NCBI GenBank assembly: GCA_032622095.1
Contig: CP136061.1
Span: 83,178,324-83,242,323 of the forward strand
Reading direction: 5' to 3'
DNA: 64,000 nucleotides
DNA from: Siphonodentalium dalli
Taxonomy: Eukaryota; Mollusca; Scaphopoda; Gadilida; Siphonodentaliidae
Shown: positions 33,618 to 45,109 of the stretch, piece after piece
Numbering within the stretch: the first letter of the stretch is position 1
Layout: the number at the start of each line of letters is the position of its first letter
Notes under the pieces: model-generated
Told to the model about the DNA's origin: nothing
Databases searched by the model: none
Seen by the model: only the letters and a program-made list of their open reading frames with translations
Translations under genes and position numbers: made by a program

Positions 33618-34100
33618 TACAGTAATGTCCAAAGTAATTGATCACTTAACCACAGCAAAATTATGGGTATTTTTTCATGATTTTAAATCCTGAAAAATTA
33701 CCCATAATTATGCTGTGGTTAAGTGGTCAATTACTTTGGGCATTACTGTAACCAATATAAGGATTTGAGGTTTAATGATAACTCAATCCTCATACAGTAA
33801 TGTTCAAAGTAATTGACCACTTAAGCACAGCAGAATAATGGGTAATTTATCAGGATTTTAAATGCTGAAAAAATACCCATAATTCTGCTGTGGTTAAGTG
33901 GTCAATTACTTTGGGCATTACTGTAACCAATATAAGGATTTGAGGTTTAATGATAACTCAATCCTCATACAGTAATATTCGAAGTAATTGACCACTTAAC
34001 CAGAGCAGAATTATTTGTAATTTTTCAGGATTTTAAATCCTGAAAAATTACCAATAAGTCTGATGTGGTTAAGTGGTCAATTACTTTGGGCATTACTGTA
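33618..34100. mobile_element. Three tandem mariner-like hairpins
   Basis: Three 133-bp hairpins lie at 33618-33750, 33793-33925 and 33968-34100, exactly 175 bp apart. The linkers between them are the same (CCAATATAAGGATTTGAGG). Each begins TACAGTAATG and ends CATTACTGTA; the arms run CCAAAGTAATTGACCACTTA and meet near a TTTTAAATCCTGAAAA centre. CAGTAATG-type ends next to TA are typical of Tc1/mariner. Tandem repetition of hairpin plus linker points to duplication after one insertion. Confidence 0.85.
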
Positions 34101-35463
34101 ACCAATATAAGGATGTGAGGTTTAATGAGAACTCCATCCACATAACTAATAAATATGTGTGAAAATTAAAACAAACAAAAAAAATTTCCACGATGGCGTA
34201 CAATATGGACTGCCTAATTCTGCTCCAAAACATGTATATTGAATATATGGATGTTTATTGGGGTAACCGATTATTTCAATGATATTTTCATTAACTGGGA
34301 TCCAAAACCCGACTTACGGGAGCGTGCTTCGCGCGCGACTGTATCTTAAGCATATGTGCATATTTAATAAGCCAACAATTGGAATCCCAACAGAGAAGAT
34401 TGGCGTGGGTCCCTTGTGCGATCTGTCCATCGAAAACTATTTAGACATCTCAAGACACGTAAGACCCAATAACTTAATATACAGAATAGATACATCTATT
34501 GCCTGAGTGACTAATATTTATATGTGTTACAATGAGGTCAAATAGTTGTGAAGCCAGCACCACAATTCTTTCCCTCCATAGTAAATCTTAAAACAACTTC
34601 TAAAGAATTATTAATTTACCTTATATTTGGTATGGAGCATCCTTGGTTTACTGGAGTTCAGATTTGTTAACATCACGTCACCACGTTAATTACTTGCCAC
34701 AGCCACAGCCATAACTATTTCCCTCCATAGTAATTCTCAAAACAACTTCTTAAGAACAATTGACCAGGTCAGTCGCACAATTATTGGAAGAGCCACGGTC
34801 AATCATTTTTGTTAAACCAAATGTTACATTTAAATTATTGCTTTATTTAACCCAAAAAAAAAATTAAATGAGAAAATTAACTTTCACTACTTGCTAAATT
34901 TTATCTTTTAATTATTTCATTTAAATTTTAGTATTTACAGTATACTAAGTCCAAGTCTTTATAATCTGTTGAGTGACCCCACAGTCGTTTACTTGCTTTG
35001 TTAGTAATGATTTGAAGGATTACTTGTTTAAACGCAATTGTTATCAAAATATTTATGTATTTTTTATAATTTCTATTTATATGTAATACTATAATCTTGG
35101 TGGCGTTACCATTTCTGACTATGGTTTTCTTGTTTCCCATATGCCTCAGTGTTAACATATAATGACCTGCAGCCATGACTACCCACGAATTGTGATAAAT
35201 GACTACATGATCACAAGGATTGGCATCTGCGCAAAGTTTCTCCATTAAAAAAATCATATCGTCGAGCATGGCATGTACCTTTAAATTTGGGATTTATAAT
35301 CTAGTCAGAATTGCATGAACAAAATATTGATATTTTTCACCTCACACCAAAAAAGTTCAATCTAGACCACGTGCTTTACAATGTGCCAATGTTTTGTTTG
35401 GAGTCTGAAATTTCAAGAGGAGTGATTGCATGTATTTTATATGTTTAAATATCGAAACTACTA
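34101..35463. other. Intergenic with one small duplicated segment
   Basis: A segment with TTTCCCTCCATAGTAA and AAAACAACTTCT occurs near 34567 and again near 34720. The minus-strand frame 34928-35269 (113 codons) has no recognised domain, and I do not call it a gene. It shares the piece AGAAATGGTAACG with the paired segments at 39380 and 41550. Confidence 0.45.
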
Positions 35464-35467
35464 TTAA

Positions 35468-35988
35468 AGGTTGATTATCTCTTTGTAAACATGTATTATA
35501 TAGTTATCGGGGTATAACATATTAGATTTGAATCGAAGACTCCTGTCCGGAAATGCTTCTATCGATTAATATTAATTTTATTTCGAATATTTTCTGGTCT
35601 AAAAAATGCGTGTTTGTTCAGCTAACGAACAATAGTGGTTACTGCTAACCAAGACCAGAAATTGTATTGTACAATTTTGTCACAAATAAACGTCAATTAT
35701 ACTCATTATAGCTTATATCTGTGTAACAAAACAATACAAACAATCAATCTGGGACATTTGACTTTCGGTACGTAGCCATAGGAACAGCCCAGTGCTCTAT
35801 ATCGCAATATGGTATCATCCGAATGGTCTGTTCTAAAAATAGTAACATAAACGGTCCAGATTTAATATTCGAAATAAAATCAACATTAATTGATTGAAAC
35901 TTTTCCGGACAGGGGTCTTCAGTTCATATCTATTGTTTTATACACACGAAACTATTTAAAATTTGTTATTTAAAGAGATAATCCATCT
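35468..35988 (-). mobile_element. TTAA MITE family 1, full reverse copy
   Basis: 521 bp from AGGTTGATTATCTC to GATAATCCATCT, with TTAA at 35464-35467 and 35989-35992. It is slightly more diverged than the copies at 23214 and 27026. Confidence 0.85.
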
Positions 35989-36094
35989 TTAACCAACCAG
36001 AGCCCAGATTTTTTTAAATTCTCTCCTGCATCTTGGTCCAAAATATGTTGGAGGGAGCTCCCAATCGAATTACTTCACTAAGTTCACTGTAACC

Positions 36095-36874
36095 AAATAA
36101 ACGTTAATTTTACTCATTATCGCTTATAACTATGGAATAAAACAATACAACCAATAAATATGGGAACAGCCTAATGCTCTATATCGCTATATGGTATCAC
36201 CCGAATGGTCTGTTATAAACATATATAATAGACAAATAAACGGGCCCAATAAAATTTTCGAAATAAAATCAATATTTTAATTGATAAAAGCCTATCCGGA
36301 CAGGGGTCTTCAGTTCATATTTATTATTTTATATGCACGCAACTATTTCAAATTTTTCATTTAAAGAGATAATCCATCTTTAAATAACAAATTTGAAATA
36401 GCTGCGTGGGTATAAAATAATATATATGAATTGAAGACACCTGTCCGGAAAGGCTTCTATCATTTAATATTGATTTTATTTCTAATATTTTATTATGAAA
36501 TGAGTAATTGGGACACTTTAATTGTCCATTTTTAGAACAGATCATCCGGCGATACCATATAGCGATAGAGAGCATTCCTATAGCTACAGCTACGTACCGA
36601 ACTTCCAATGTCTCAGATTGATTGATTGTATTGTTTTATGCCATAGCTATAAGCGATAATGAGTCTAATTTATGTTTATTGTGACAAAAGTACGCAATAA
36701 ATTGTTTGGTATCTGTCAATAACCACTATTGTTCGTTAGCTAAACAATCACACCTTTTTAGACCAGAAAATATTCGAAATAAAATCAATATGAATAGATA
36801 GCATTTCGGATTCAGATCTAATATTTTACCCCTGCAACTATAGAATACATGTTTAAAAAGAGATAATACACCTT
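36095..36874. mobile_element. Two TTAA MITE copies joined tail to tail
   Basis: The 3' half of one copy (about 36095-36376, ending AAAGAGATAATCCATCT) is followed at once by TTAAATAACAAATTTG. That is the inside of the same end in the opposite orientation, and a second copy continues from there to 36874. The second copy lacks its own terminal 17 bp, and the pair shares one end. The result is a palindrome of about 570 bp centred near 36380. Confidence 0.75.
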
Positions 36875-36988
36875 TAAATACATATGCCTATGTTGAGAGT
36901 TATTCAGTTTTAATTGCAGTTACAATGAAATTCAGTAGAGTAGTATAAATTTATGTTGGCAATATTGGCTGCCATCTTAAAATTATTG

Positions 36989-37061
36989 GTCTTTGATTCA
37001 TATCTAATAATTTATACCCCGGTAACTATATAATACATGTTTACAAAGAGATAATCCACCT
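36989..37061 (+). mobile_element. TTAA MITE family 1, right-end fragment
   Basis: Contains ATACCCCGGTAACTATATAA and ends AAAGAGATAATCCACCT before TTAA (37062-37065). About 73 bp remain. Confidence 0.7.
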
Positions 37062-37065
37062 TTAA

Positions 37066-37399
37066 ATAATTGGGCCATGCGCTGATTAAAACAACACTGC
37101 AAACAATTGGTTGATACAAATTAAACTTTTGGTTGTTAAACTATAAATGTCATGAGTTTTTTATTGTCAAATTCTTGTGCTTTATTTTTTTCTGTGACAT
37201 AAACAACACTGATAGATCGGGTGGCAGAAAGACAACAGAGCTGCACACAAGAAGAAAATGTTAACCTGAAATAAAAAATAAAAAAATAGACATCTTCATA
37301 GTTATAGATACGTGTTTACGACGACAAAATACAAATATAGTTCCAAATGAATACTACAATTGGCTTACAATATTCACTAGATCTGCAGTTCATACATAG
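37066..37399. other. Intergenic, nothing recognised
   Basis: AT-rich sequence between two small elements. Confidence 0.4.
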
Positions 37400-37562
37400 A
37401 TAGAACCGCATGAGTGTCTGGATTTTGACGAAATTATCGCACGAGATTTGTTGGCGGAGCGATACATCCGAGGGCGGGACGCAGTCCCGCACGAGAGGTA
37501 TCGCGTTCCGCCAACAAATCGAGTGCGATAATTCGTCAAAATCCAGACTCATGCGGTTCTAT
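37400..37562. mobile_element. Near-perfect hairpin element
   Basis: The arms are TAGAACCGCATGAGTG and TCTGGATTTTGACGAA... and their complements, meeting at GCGGGACGCAGTCCCGC near 37482. Total length is about 163 bp. Overlapping open frames on both strands (37316-37552, 37410-37637) are by-products of the inverted repeat. Confidence 0.8.
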
Positions 37563-37890
37563 TTTTATTACATATCTCCGTATCATAGTAAGTTGACTCA
37601 CAATCGTACATCTCCGGTACAGAACATGTTAATTTAATTAAGTTTTAACACTGAATGAAATAGTTCCGTCGACAGATTGCACTATAGTGCTATTCTGAGA
37701 ATTATCACACGCCTGGAAACTCGTGCGATCATGCGAATTACGTTGATAGATATGTAATAAAATGTCATATTGTTATTGGATAATTTTCCCGATACTTATT
37801 TCGCTAATAACAGGGCTGGAAACCTAGGTAAAATTTCTTCGGAAATGGCGGTAATATACGGCAGCGTAGAACCGCCACACCACTTTATTT

Positions 37891-38052
37891 ACTATCTGGA
37901 TTAATCAACTTACTATCTTGATTAATCAACTTAGCTATCTTGATTAATCAACACAGCTATTTTGATTAATTAACTTACATGTAGCTATCTTGAATACTCA
38001 ACTTAGATAGCTTGATTAATTAACAGAGCTAGCTTGGTTAATCAACTTAACA
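37891..38052. repeat. 23-bp minisatellite (AGCTATCTTGATTAATCAAC)
   Basis: About seven degenerate units of AGCTATCTTGATTAATCAAC plus TT. TTGATTAATCAA is itself palindromic. Units drift to TTGAATACTCAAC and TTGGTTAATCAAC at the right edge. Confidence 0.75.
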
Positions 38053-38661
38053 ATCTGCCTATATGGGCTCGTGAAATAGTAACGGCATGCTGTATATGTG
38101 GTATGTCGATTCTAGTTCAAATGGCCGCTAATCAACCACTAGCACACGTCACTTACTATTGGGGGAGCAATCTGAGAATAGCAGTGTTAACGCGAAAAAC
38201 GAAATCGTGAATTGAACGCTCGATTCAGACATCCAATACAATGTGTAATGTATGAGGACGAGCTGCAAGTTTGACCAGTAATTGCATGTTGCATAAATTT
38301 TGTGAAATGTCTATTCTGCTCAATTAGCCACAACTCCACCCATCCGCCCAATAAGGTAACCAGATTTCAGTTAATTGAAAGTTTGTTGTGTACGAAGTAA
38401 TGTTACGGATGGCAGATTAGCCGGAATGCGAAAATATAAAGTGTAGTCGAATAATGTTTGCATTTTTCAAGCAAATGTATCAAATAAATGTTATATTATA
38501 TGTATGCTATTCCTATAATACTCATTTAAGTTATTGCTTAGTCACTTGTAATTGAGTGGCTTTAGTTTACGCCCCGTATCAACATAGTTTTTTACACTAT
38601 CATCTGTGTCACGGAGTTGCCCAACCCATATCCTTTAATTAATTTGATTACGTCCAGCCAT
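38053..38661. other. Intergenic, nothing recognised
   Basis: No gene or repeat supported. Confidence 0.4.
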
Positions 38662-38825
38662 ACATTAAATTCATATAAAATTATTAACTTTGATTTCAAG
38701 ATAACCTATTAACTTGAACGTTCAAAGAATACATCTTCGACTCAAATTACTTATTTTATATATATTATCGAAATTAGATCGTTATTATTACCCGGAATTT
38801 ATTGAAAATGGCGTACAGTACCCCT
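38662..38825 (-). mobile_element. TTAA element family 2, partial reverse copy
   Basis: Matches the complement of the left part of 21971-22614 (CTTCGACTCAAATTACTTAT, AAATTAGATCG, CCGGAATTTATTGAAAA). It ends in GTACAGTACCCCT followed by TTAG, a mutated TTAA. The other end is missing. Confidence 0.75.
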
Positions 38826-38929
38826 TTAGTGAGATTTTGGCATTATAATTTAAAGCCTCGACAGATGGTGAGCGAAGTTTCTTGAACACTTGTATCACCA
38901 CAACAGTCATTACGCGCGCTGCGTGTATA

Positions 38930-39420
38930 CTAATGTAGAGATTCTTGTTTCGCCTGGGCGCATGGGGGTTTTATTTAGAATTTTATAGAATGGGAATGTT
39001 TGGGAGGATTAAAACTTGTACTCTGCGGGCCGGAGTCGAGTCCGGTAAAAGTTGTAGTTGGGAATTTAAATTTCGTTTATTGTCGTTAACGTTATGTCAA
39101 TAATGTTTATTTTTGGTTTGTGATAAGCTATGTCAATTACAAATAAAAGAAATGAAAAAGATAATTTGTATGTCTTATATTTCAACTTTTATAGACATGT
39201 TTCGTGCTGCAGCCCACTGATGGTTGTGTTCGGAGATGGCCGAGTCGGCCGCCGGTTCGTTAATTAGATGCTGGTTGTTATTGTTATTTTAACTTAATTC
39301 TGAGTTGTCATTCTCGAAACCAATATATTTTATATTCTATAATTACAATCATGGGTATATAATATATTATCTTGAGCGCGTTACCATTTCTGACATTGAT
39401 TTTCTTGTATTTATATGTGG
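38930..39420. repeat. Paired segment, copy 1
   Basis: Shares an ordered series of blocks with 41140-41595: TAGAATGGGAATGTTTG, GTCAATTACAAATAAAA, CTGCAGCCCACTG, CGGTTCGTTAATTAG, CCAATATATTTTATATT and GAGCGCGTTACCATTTCTGA. I estimate 75-80% identity by eye. Its function is unknown; it may be a SINE-like or DNA repeat. Confidence 0.7.
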
Positions 39421-40372
39421 ACGAGATTTATAGTGAGCTAGCAATATTGATACATAGTTAATTTGGTCGAGTGATTTATACATGGTAAGAAAACTAACCT
39501 CGATGTGAGATATCTTGCCGCCATAGTTTTTTTTTAGTAAATGAGACGTAAGTTCCAGGTCCTGATTACTATTAATGCGACGCTTGACAATATTCGCGTA
39601 TATGGACAGATTCACCACAACATGGTGGATCGAACGTCCGGTTGGACTTTTGCGATTCCATGATCACGATCCGCCATAAGAATAAACTTGTACCACATGA
39701 AGTTAAGGAATTCGTGCTCCATCAAACGACAATGAATCCCATATTGCACTGCATGTACTATTTCGTTATACTCACATGCTGCGGTGCTCCTGGGTGAGAT
39801 TCGTTCCACATAAAAACTGCGTACTGTAGAAAGTTCAGCACACCTGATACCATGGCACACACGCCATACAGAGCTGAGAAATACTGTATTGGAAAGCTGA
39901 AAGAGGAATATTCCAACATTGAAGGTTATATTGCATATGACTTTTATGCGCGTCCAGATATGTCAGATATGAAATTATATCACATATATAACAGACGGTG
40001 TTATTCATGGTATTACTGTACATGTAAATGTTATATTATATGTATGTTATGCTTGCACCTGTCCACTGAGGTGTTATTGCAATACAATCATGTATCTTGT
40101 ATATTGCATGATTGGACTGGAATTGGCACATGACAAGTGTGTATAGGACTATGCCCTCTCACTCGAAAATTGACAAGCGCAAAAATAATTGCATCAAATC
40201 TCCTGCGCGTTTCGTAATGAGAAATATACATTGCCGGACAGCCAGTATTAGTCCAAGACACATGTCGTTTCGGTCGATAGCAGTATATTGTTGTTGGGGT
40301 ATATTCAAACTAGTGGGACAAAGACGCATACCAATTTAAGTAATTAATTAAATATTATATGTCTAAACGCCA
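39421..40372. other. Intergenic, nothing recognised
   Basis: Several short open frames on both strands (39612-40339) lack domains and overlap each other. None is called. Confidence 0.4.
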
Positions 40373-42415
40373 GTAAAACCCCTGTCACACTCAGGCCGGC
40401 GCTCTCACTGCGCTGCAAAAGTACCAGCATATGAGTAACACGCAGGAGGAGCGCCGAAAACTGTCGAAAATTGTCAAACTTTTAAAACAAAGTATGCTCC
40501 TATTGCGTTCCTACTTTGTCAAGCCTCACGCTCTTAGTGCGTTCAAGTCGCTGTCATTGTGATGCTAGTACGTTCACAATAAGTTCGCAAAACGTTCTCT
40601 GCGCGGGCGCGGAGAGTATAGATAGCGCCTCCTGCGTTCTCCGGTCATGTCAGTTTTTATGTTGTGGGGAAAATACCCAACACTCCGCAATAGATTAGCT
40701 GTCCGATTAAACTACTGTCACACCCCGCTGCGATCAGGCCGGCGCTTGCATTGCGCTGAAACATAATCAAAGCGCCAAGCAAAGCGCAGTAAGGTATCCA
40801 AGAACGTATTGGTGACGCAGTTGACACTGGCTAGGACGGGAGAGAGTCTCCGTGATCGCCAGAGCGCCGCGCTTGTTTTGTGCATGCACAAAACAAGCGC
40901 AGAGGTTCGGCGTTCTGACCAGGCGTAGTACCGTCGCCATGACAACGCAAAGCGTACTAACAACACAATGACAACGACTTGAAGAGCGTTTACGGCGTGG
41001 AGGAAACGCAGTGAGAGCGCGCGAGAGCGTGAAAATTGACGTGACAAAGCAGGAACGCAATGGGTCGTACAAAGAGCGCGACGAAAACGTGATAAGCGGG
41101 ATAGGAGCATAGCTTGTCACGCGCGCCGCATGTATAACTGGTGGGGGAGTTTCTCGTTTCGCGTGCAGGCTGACATTATCAATGGGTATTTTATTAGTTT
41201 TATATATAGAATGGGAATTTTTGCGATGATTAAAAGTCAAACTGCAAGCTGGAGGCCGAGTCCCATATAAGGTGCATGTAGTTGGGGAAATTCACTTTCG
41301 TTTATTTTGTTAATCAACGTTGATTAATGTTGCTTTTTGGTTTGTGATAAACTATATGTCAATTACAAATAAAATAAATTTCTGCAGCCCACTGGGGGTT
41401 GTGGTCGGAATCGGTCGAGTCGGCACCGGTTCGTTAATTAGGTGCTGGTTGTTATTGTTATTTAACGGAATTCTGAGTTGGTCATTCGCAAAACCAATAT
41501 ATTTTATATTTTACAATTACATTGTTGGGTTTATAATATATGATCTTGAGCGCGTTACCATTTCTGACATTGGTTCTCTTGTTTTAACAGATTGAAAATT
41601 TCTGACAATTTTCCGCGCTTCCACTGTGCGTTACTCGTATTTTGATACTTTTTCAACTCAAACCAAACGCCAGCCTGATCGCAAAGACACACGCAATACA
41701 ACTATATAATTCAGACATAACATATATCTACCAAAGACACACGCAATACAACTATATAATTCAAACATAACAGATACCCACCAAAGACACACGCAATACA
41801 ACAGTTGGTGTGAGCAGACCGCATTTCGAAGTGGGATCGTACTGTAAACCTGCTGTAAACGCCGGAAGAACGCCATGTATAACGCTTGGGCGTAAAGCGA
41901 GCGCCAGAGTCGCAGTGGCAGCACAATGTGGACGTTCTATGAGCGGGAACCAGTCCATAACACCCCATGACAGCGCAGAAAGAGCGCAATAAGTTTTGGA
42001 CAGAGCCTCATTGAGCGTATTAAGGACGGGAAAGGCACGTAGTGAGAATTTGATTAAGCTTACTGTAGTCGCAAAAGACAAGATTAATTCCTTGCTGCGA
42101 CCACGAGAAGCTAATATGCGCTTTTGCTACGTCCACATAACGCTCACGTCGCTCGCTTGGCGCTTTGCTTTGCGCTGTCACGGCGACAGTACTACGTCCT
42201 GGTCAGAACGCCGAGCCTCTGCGCTTGTTTTGTGCATGCATAAAACAAGCGCGGCGCTCTGGCACCTATGGGCGACCATGGAGATCCTCGCCCGTTGTAG
42301 CCAGTGTCCACTGCGTCACCAATCGGTTCTTGGAGACCTTAGTGCGTTTAGGTGGGCGCTTTGATACTTTTGCAGCGCAATAAGAGCGCCGGCCTGAGTG
42401 TGACAGGGGCTTTAC
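40373..42415. mobile_element. GC-rich foldback element with long inverted repeats
   Basis: Both ends read CCCCTGTCACACTCAGGCCG followed by GCGCTCTYAYTGCGCTGCAAAAGTA. A nested end of the same type (CTGTCACACCCCGCTGC) lies at 40715. Its following 260 bp match the complement of 42170-42412 almost base for base, including a 32-bp perfect palindrome at 40869-40900 and its one-mismatch partner at 42221-42252 (half-site GCGCTTGTTTTGTGCA). The element is far richer in GC and CpG than its surroundings. It includes the paired segment 41140-41595 and three tandem copies of a 58-bp unit (AAAGACACACGCAATACAAC) at about 41680-41800. The overlapping open frames on both strands here are repeat products, not genes. 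Confidence 0.75.
41140..41595. repeat. Paired segment, copy 2
   Basis: Second copy of the segment at 38930-39420 (see there), here lying inside the GC-rich foldback element. It ends GAGCGCGTTACCATTTCTGA then CATTGGTTCTCTTG. Confidence 0.7.
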
Positions 42416-42814
42416 CGTATGGTCACAGACACAATTTCGGAGGAAATGCATTGTGATGATTCAATATAATGGTAGATCCGTTCTTTGTCAATATTCGAGC
42501 CCATGGTCAGACTGATATGCTTCCCAACTCTCGATGGAAGGGATTCTTTTTAAGGATGTCACCGTAGCTGAGGTGGTTAAATGTCGTAGATAACATTATC
42601 ACAGTCTGTGCCAGACGAGGTCGGCGATGGTACGACCACAACATGACCGGAAATCAGGACAGATTTTCCAGCTTGATGTGACTTAAGGGACTTCTCAATT
42701 TGCCATTCCGATCGATTCATGCCCCTTTTGATAAGAATGAGAATTTGTTCATGCTCACTGAGTTAAGCAGAAAATATTACGCAACGAACACTCACACTGA
42801 GTCCTTGTCTCCAT
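42416..42814. other. Intergenic, nothing recognised
   Basis: No gene or repeat supported. Confidence 0.4.
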
Positions 42815-42848
42815 AAGTCTGATGTATATCATAATGACCAAATGTGTA

Positions 42849-43756
42849 GGAAATTCAGCGGAGAAAATTATTGTTTCTTGGAACACTGATTAACTTACCA
42901 CGGAATCACAGAGCCGCTCTCGATGTATTCCTATTCAATTATCACGGTAATCGAATATACGGTCGCCCGATGACAGGATTTCTAAAAGATATATCTGATA
43001 CTCTCCATGAATTCAACTTACACCATTATCTTCCATCTTTTAGGTAAACGGGTTTCTTCCCTACCCAGTCCACTTGGAAGAAAATTGTCAGAGATTGTCT
43101 CTCTGCTCACTACTCACGTGAAGTGAGTCAGCGTGGTCAGAGAGACGATTCTCTATATTTTCTCTTCAAGGTAAAACCCGACAACCAGTCACTGTGGAAA
43201 CTTTGGCAGCTCTCTCGAGAAGAACCTGAGTATTTTCCAATTTGTATCAAGATGGCCAATATTTTGACCAAAACCACGTATGACAATGACGCTCAATGCA
43301 ATCGCTGCAACCAAACATATTCAAATCTCTTGTTTCATAGATATATCGAGTGTACATCTGAGTTTGCACAGATGGTACGGAACACATTTTGGTATTCACT
43401 GATTGACATATTTGGAATTGAAACTTTTACCTTTCTTGACAGCATGAATAGCGATACATTCCTTGCGTTTTGCCTAGGCGGGTGTATCTCAATGCAATTT
43501 GAACTGATTTGTGATAAATATCGTCTTTTCAAGCGATGTGTGAGGTTTATTTTCATCCTGTGTTCTGACTAAGTGTTATGATGAAGACATCATATCGGAT
43601 ACTTCACTATATATGTCTTAAACATCTTGTCTTGCAGTATATCATTCCCACAATGAATTTCTCAAGTTAAATTATATTGCATGTGTATATATGTCTTCAT
43701 GTAACTTTTGTATATATATATATTGTACCATAATGGTCTCCATATTTGGAGGAATA
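42849..43756 (+). mobile_element. 5'-truncated LINE (LINE-A) with a 34-bp target duplication
   Basis: One frame runs from about 42892 to 43572, interrupted once by TAA at 43045-43047. It reads NLPRNHRAALDVFLFNYHG, GRPMTGFLKDISD and then the C-terminal cysteine motif CNRCNQTYSNLLFHRYIEC, as in the ends of non-LTR retrotransposon ORF2 proteins. The 3' UTR ends GGAGGAATAA. An exact 34-bp direct repeat flanks it (42815-42848 and 43757-43790, starting AAGTCTGATGTATATC). A long exact target duplication means the copy is young, although the in-frame stop makes it inactive. The 3' end resembles that of LINE-C (59165-61228). Confidence 0.85.
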
Positions 43757-43893
43757 AAGTCTGATGTATATCATAATGACCAAATGTGTAACTATTTCCA
43801 CTGACATTTGAAGGCAAGGAACTATTGCACTGTGGACTTTGGTTGTCAAGTGTTATGCTAAGCTACTTGTTATACTAAGAAATTTATTCATAG

Positions 43894-44050
43894 AAGGATT
43901 AACTGTCATGTGGACTGTTTTTATGGAGATGTAACCGTGAGGTAAGTGGTCATAACTTGTGTAAAATCCGAATGGTTTTACATACAAGTTATGACCACTT
44001 ACCTCACGGTTACATCTCCATAAAAACAGTCCACATGACAGTCAATCCTT
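43894..44050. mobile_element. Near-perfect 157-bp hairpin element
   Basis: Arms of about 68 bp (AAGGATTAACTGTCATGTGG ... GTGGTCATAACTTGT) are matched by their complement with only one or two changes. They surround a loop of about 20 bp (AAAATCCGAATGGTTTT). Such high identity means recent movement or gene conversion. Confidence 0.85.
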
Positions 44051-45109
44051 ATATTTATATACATTTAGCGAAAAAGCCACTTTTGTAAATGTATTTAAAT
44101 CGAAAAGTGTATCGTGACAAAACCATCCCAAAATATCCCACAGCACCCTTGGCAAAAGTTAACAGCAACAATTGAAACCCGACGATTTATTAAGTCAATC
44201 CTGCGCGAATCCAAATGCGCCCAAAACATTACGCGTTCGTCTTTCCAAACCCAAATGACGTATCGATGTTGTTATGAGCTGACGTATCGATGTTGTTATG
44301 AGCTGTTGCGCATTCACCGAGAAATAATTGCAACTAGCCACGTGAGCGCCGACCAATCAGAATGTTGGATTTAGTGATGACAACACTTAGTATGTAAATA
44401 TATAACGGTGGACCGGACCGCTTTGGACCAGTCAATGCATGAGAGCGGACTGCATAGGATTGTACCGGACACGTCTGGCCAACCTTTGTATCTCTCTAAT
44501 TTGAAGCACACTGGATAAATTCACGGTTGACATTGTCATGTTACAATGTGAAAAATACCAAGTTTGAACGTCAACATATAACGTAAACAAATACCAGACT
44601 AAATACCTATCTTGTATACGCAAAGTAGCTATCTTGTATGTAGAACTTTTCTATATTGTTTGTACAACTTAGCTTGTATATCCACTTTAGATGTTATGTA
44701 TATACGTCTTCGCTATACTGTATACATCTCAGCTGCATAGTATATATAGTTTAGCTATATTAGGATTGTGTATGCATGTGGCACTCGCTTGTACATAGCA
44801 AAGATAATTGGAACCTAATACATGTAGACCGTATTTCGTTCTACAAACTGTCTCAGTAACGGTAACAATGTAAAGTGGGTTTATTGCGATGGACGAACCA
44901 CTTGGTTCTTCGTTGGAATGGTGTGGAATCTAACCAGATGCTTTGAACCAATGGGTGCTACATGCAGGTCTACAAAGCAACACATTAGAAAGTAGAATAT
45001 ATAATACGTCTCAATAACAGAACCAAATGTAGATTGTCACCAAAACATACGTGGCTGCAATGATTGAAATAGAACTATTCAACAAGAGTCAGTAATGAAT
45101 AATACTCAC
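44051..45109. other. Intergenic, nothing recognised
   Basis: It contains a 25-bp tandem duplication (TGACGTATCGATGTTGTTAT...) at 44256-44304. From about 44600 to 44760 there are loose CTTGTAT/TAGCTATAT repeats. This may be intron of the SLC43-like gene, whose last exons were not found. Confidence 0.45.

Noticed and set aside
34928-35269. 113-codon minus-strand frame
   Set aside because: No recognisable domain, no splice or codon support, and part of it is a repeated segment (AGAAATGGTAACG).
39239-39275. tRNA-like GGCCGAGTCGGCCGCCGGTTCG
   Set aside because: It cannot be folded into a cloverleaf with the neighbouring bases. The palindromic GGCCGAGTCGGCC explains the resemblance.
40516-42451. 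Overlapping frames of 60-157 codons on both strands in the GC-rich element
   Set aside because: They overlap each other, follow the inverted repeats and show no domain. The low stop frequency comes from high GC content.
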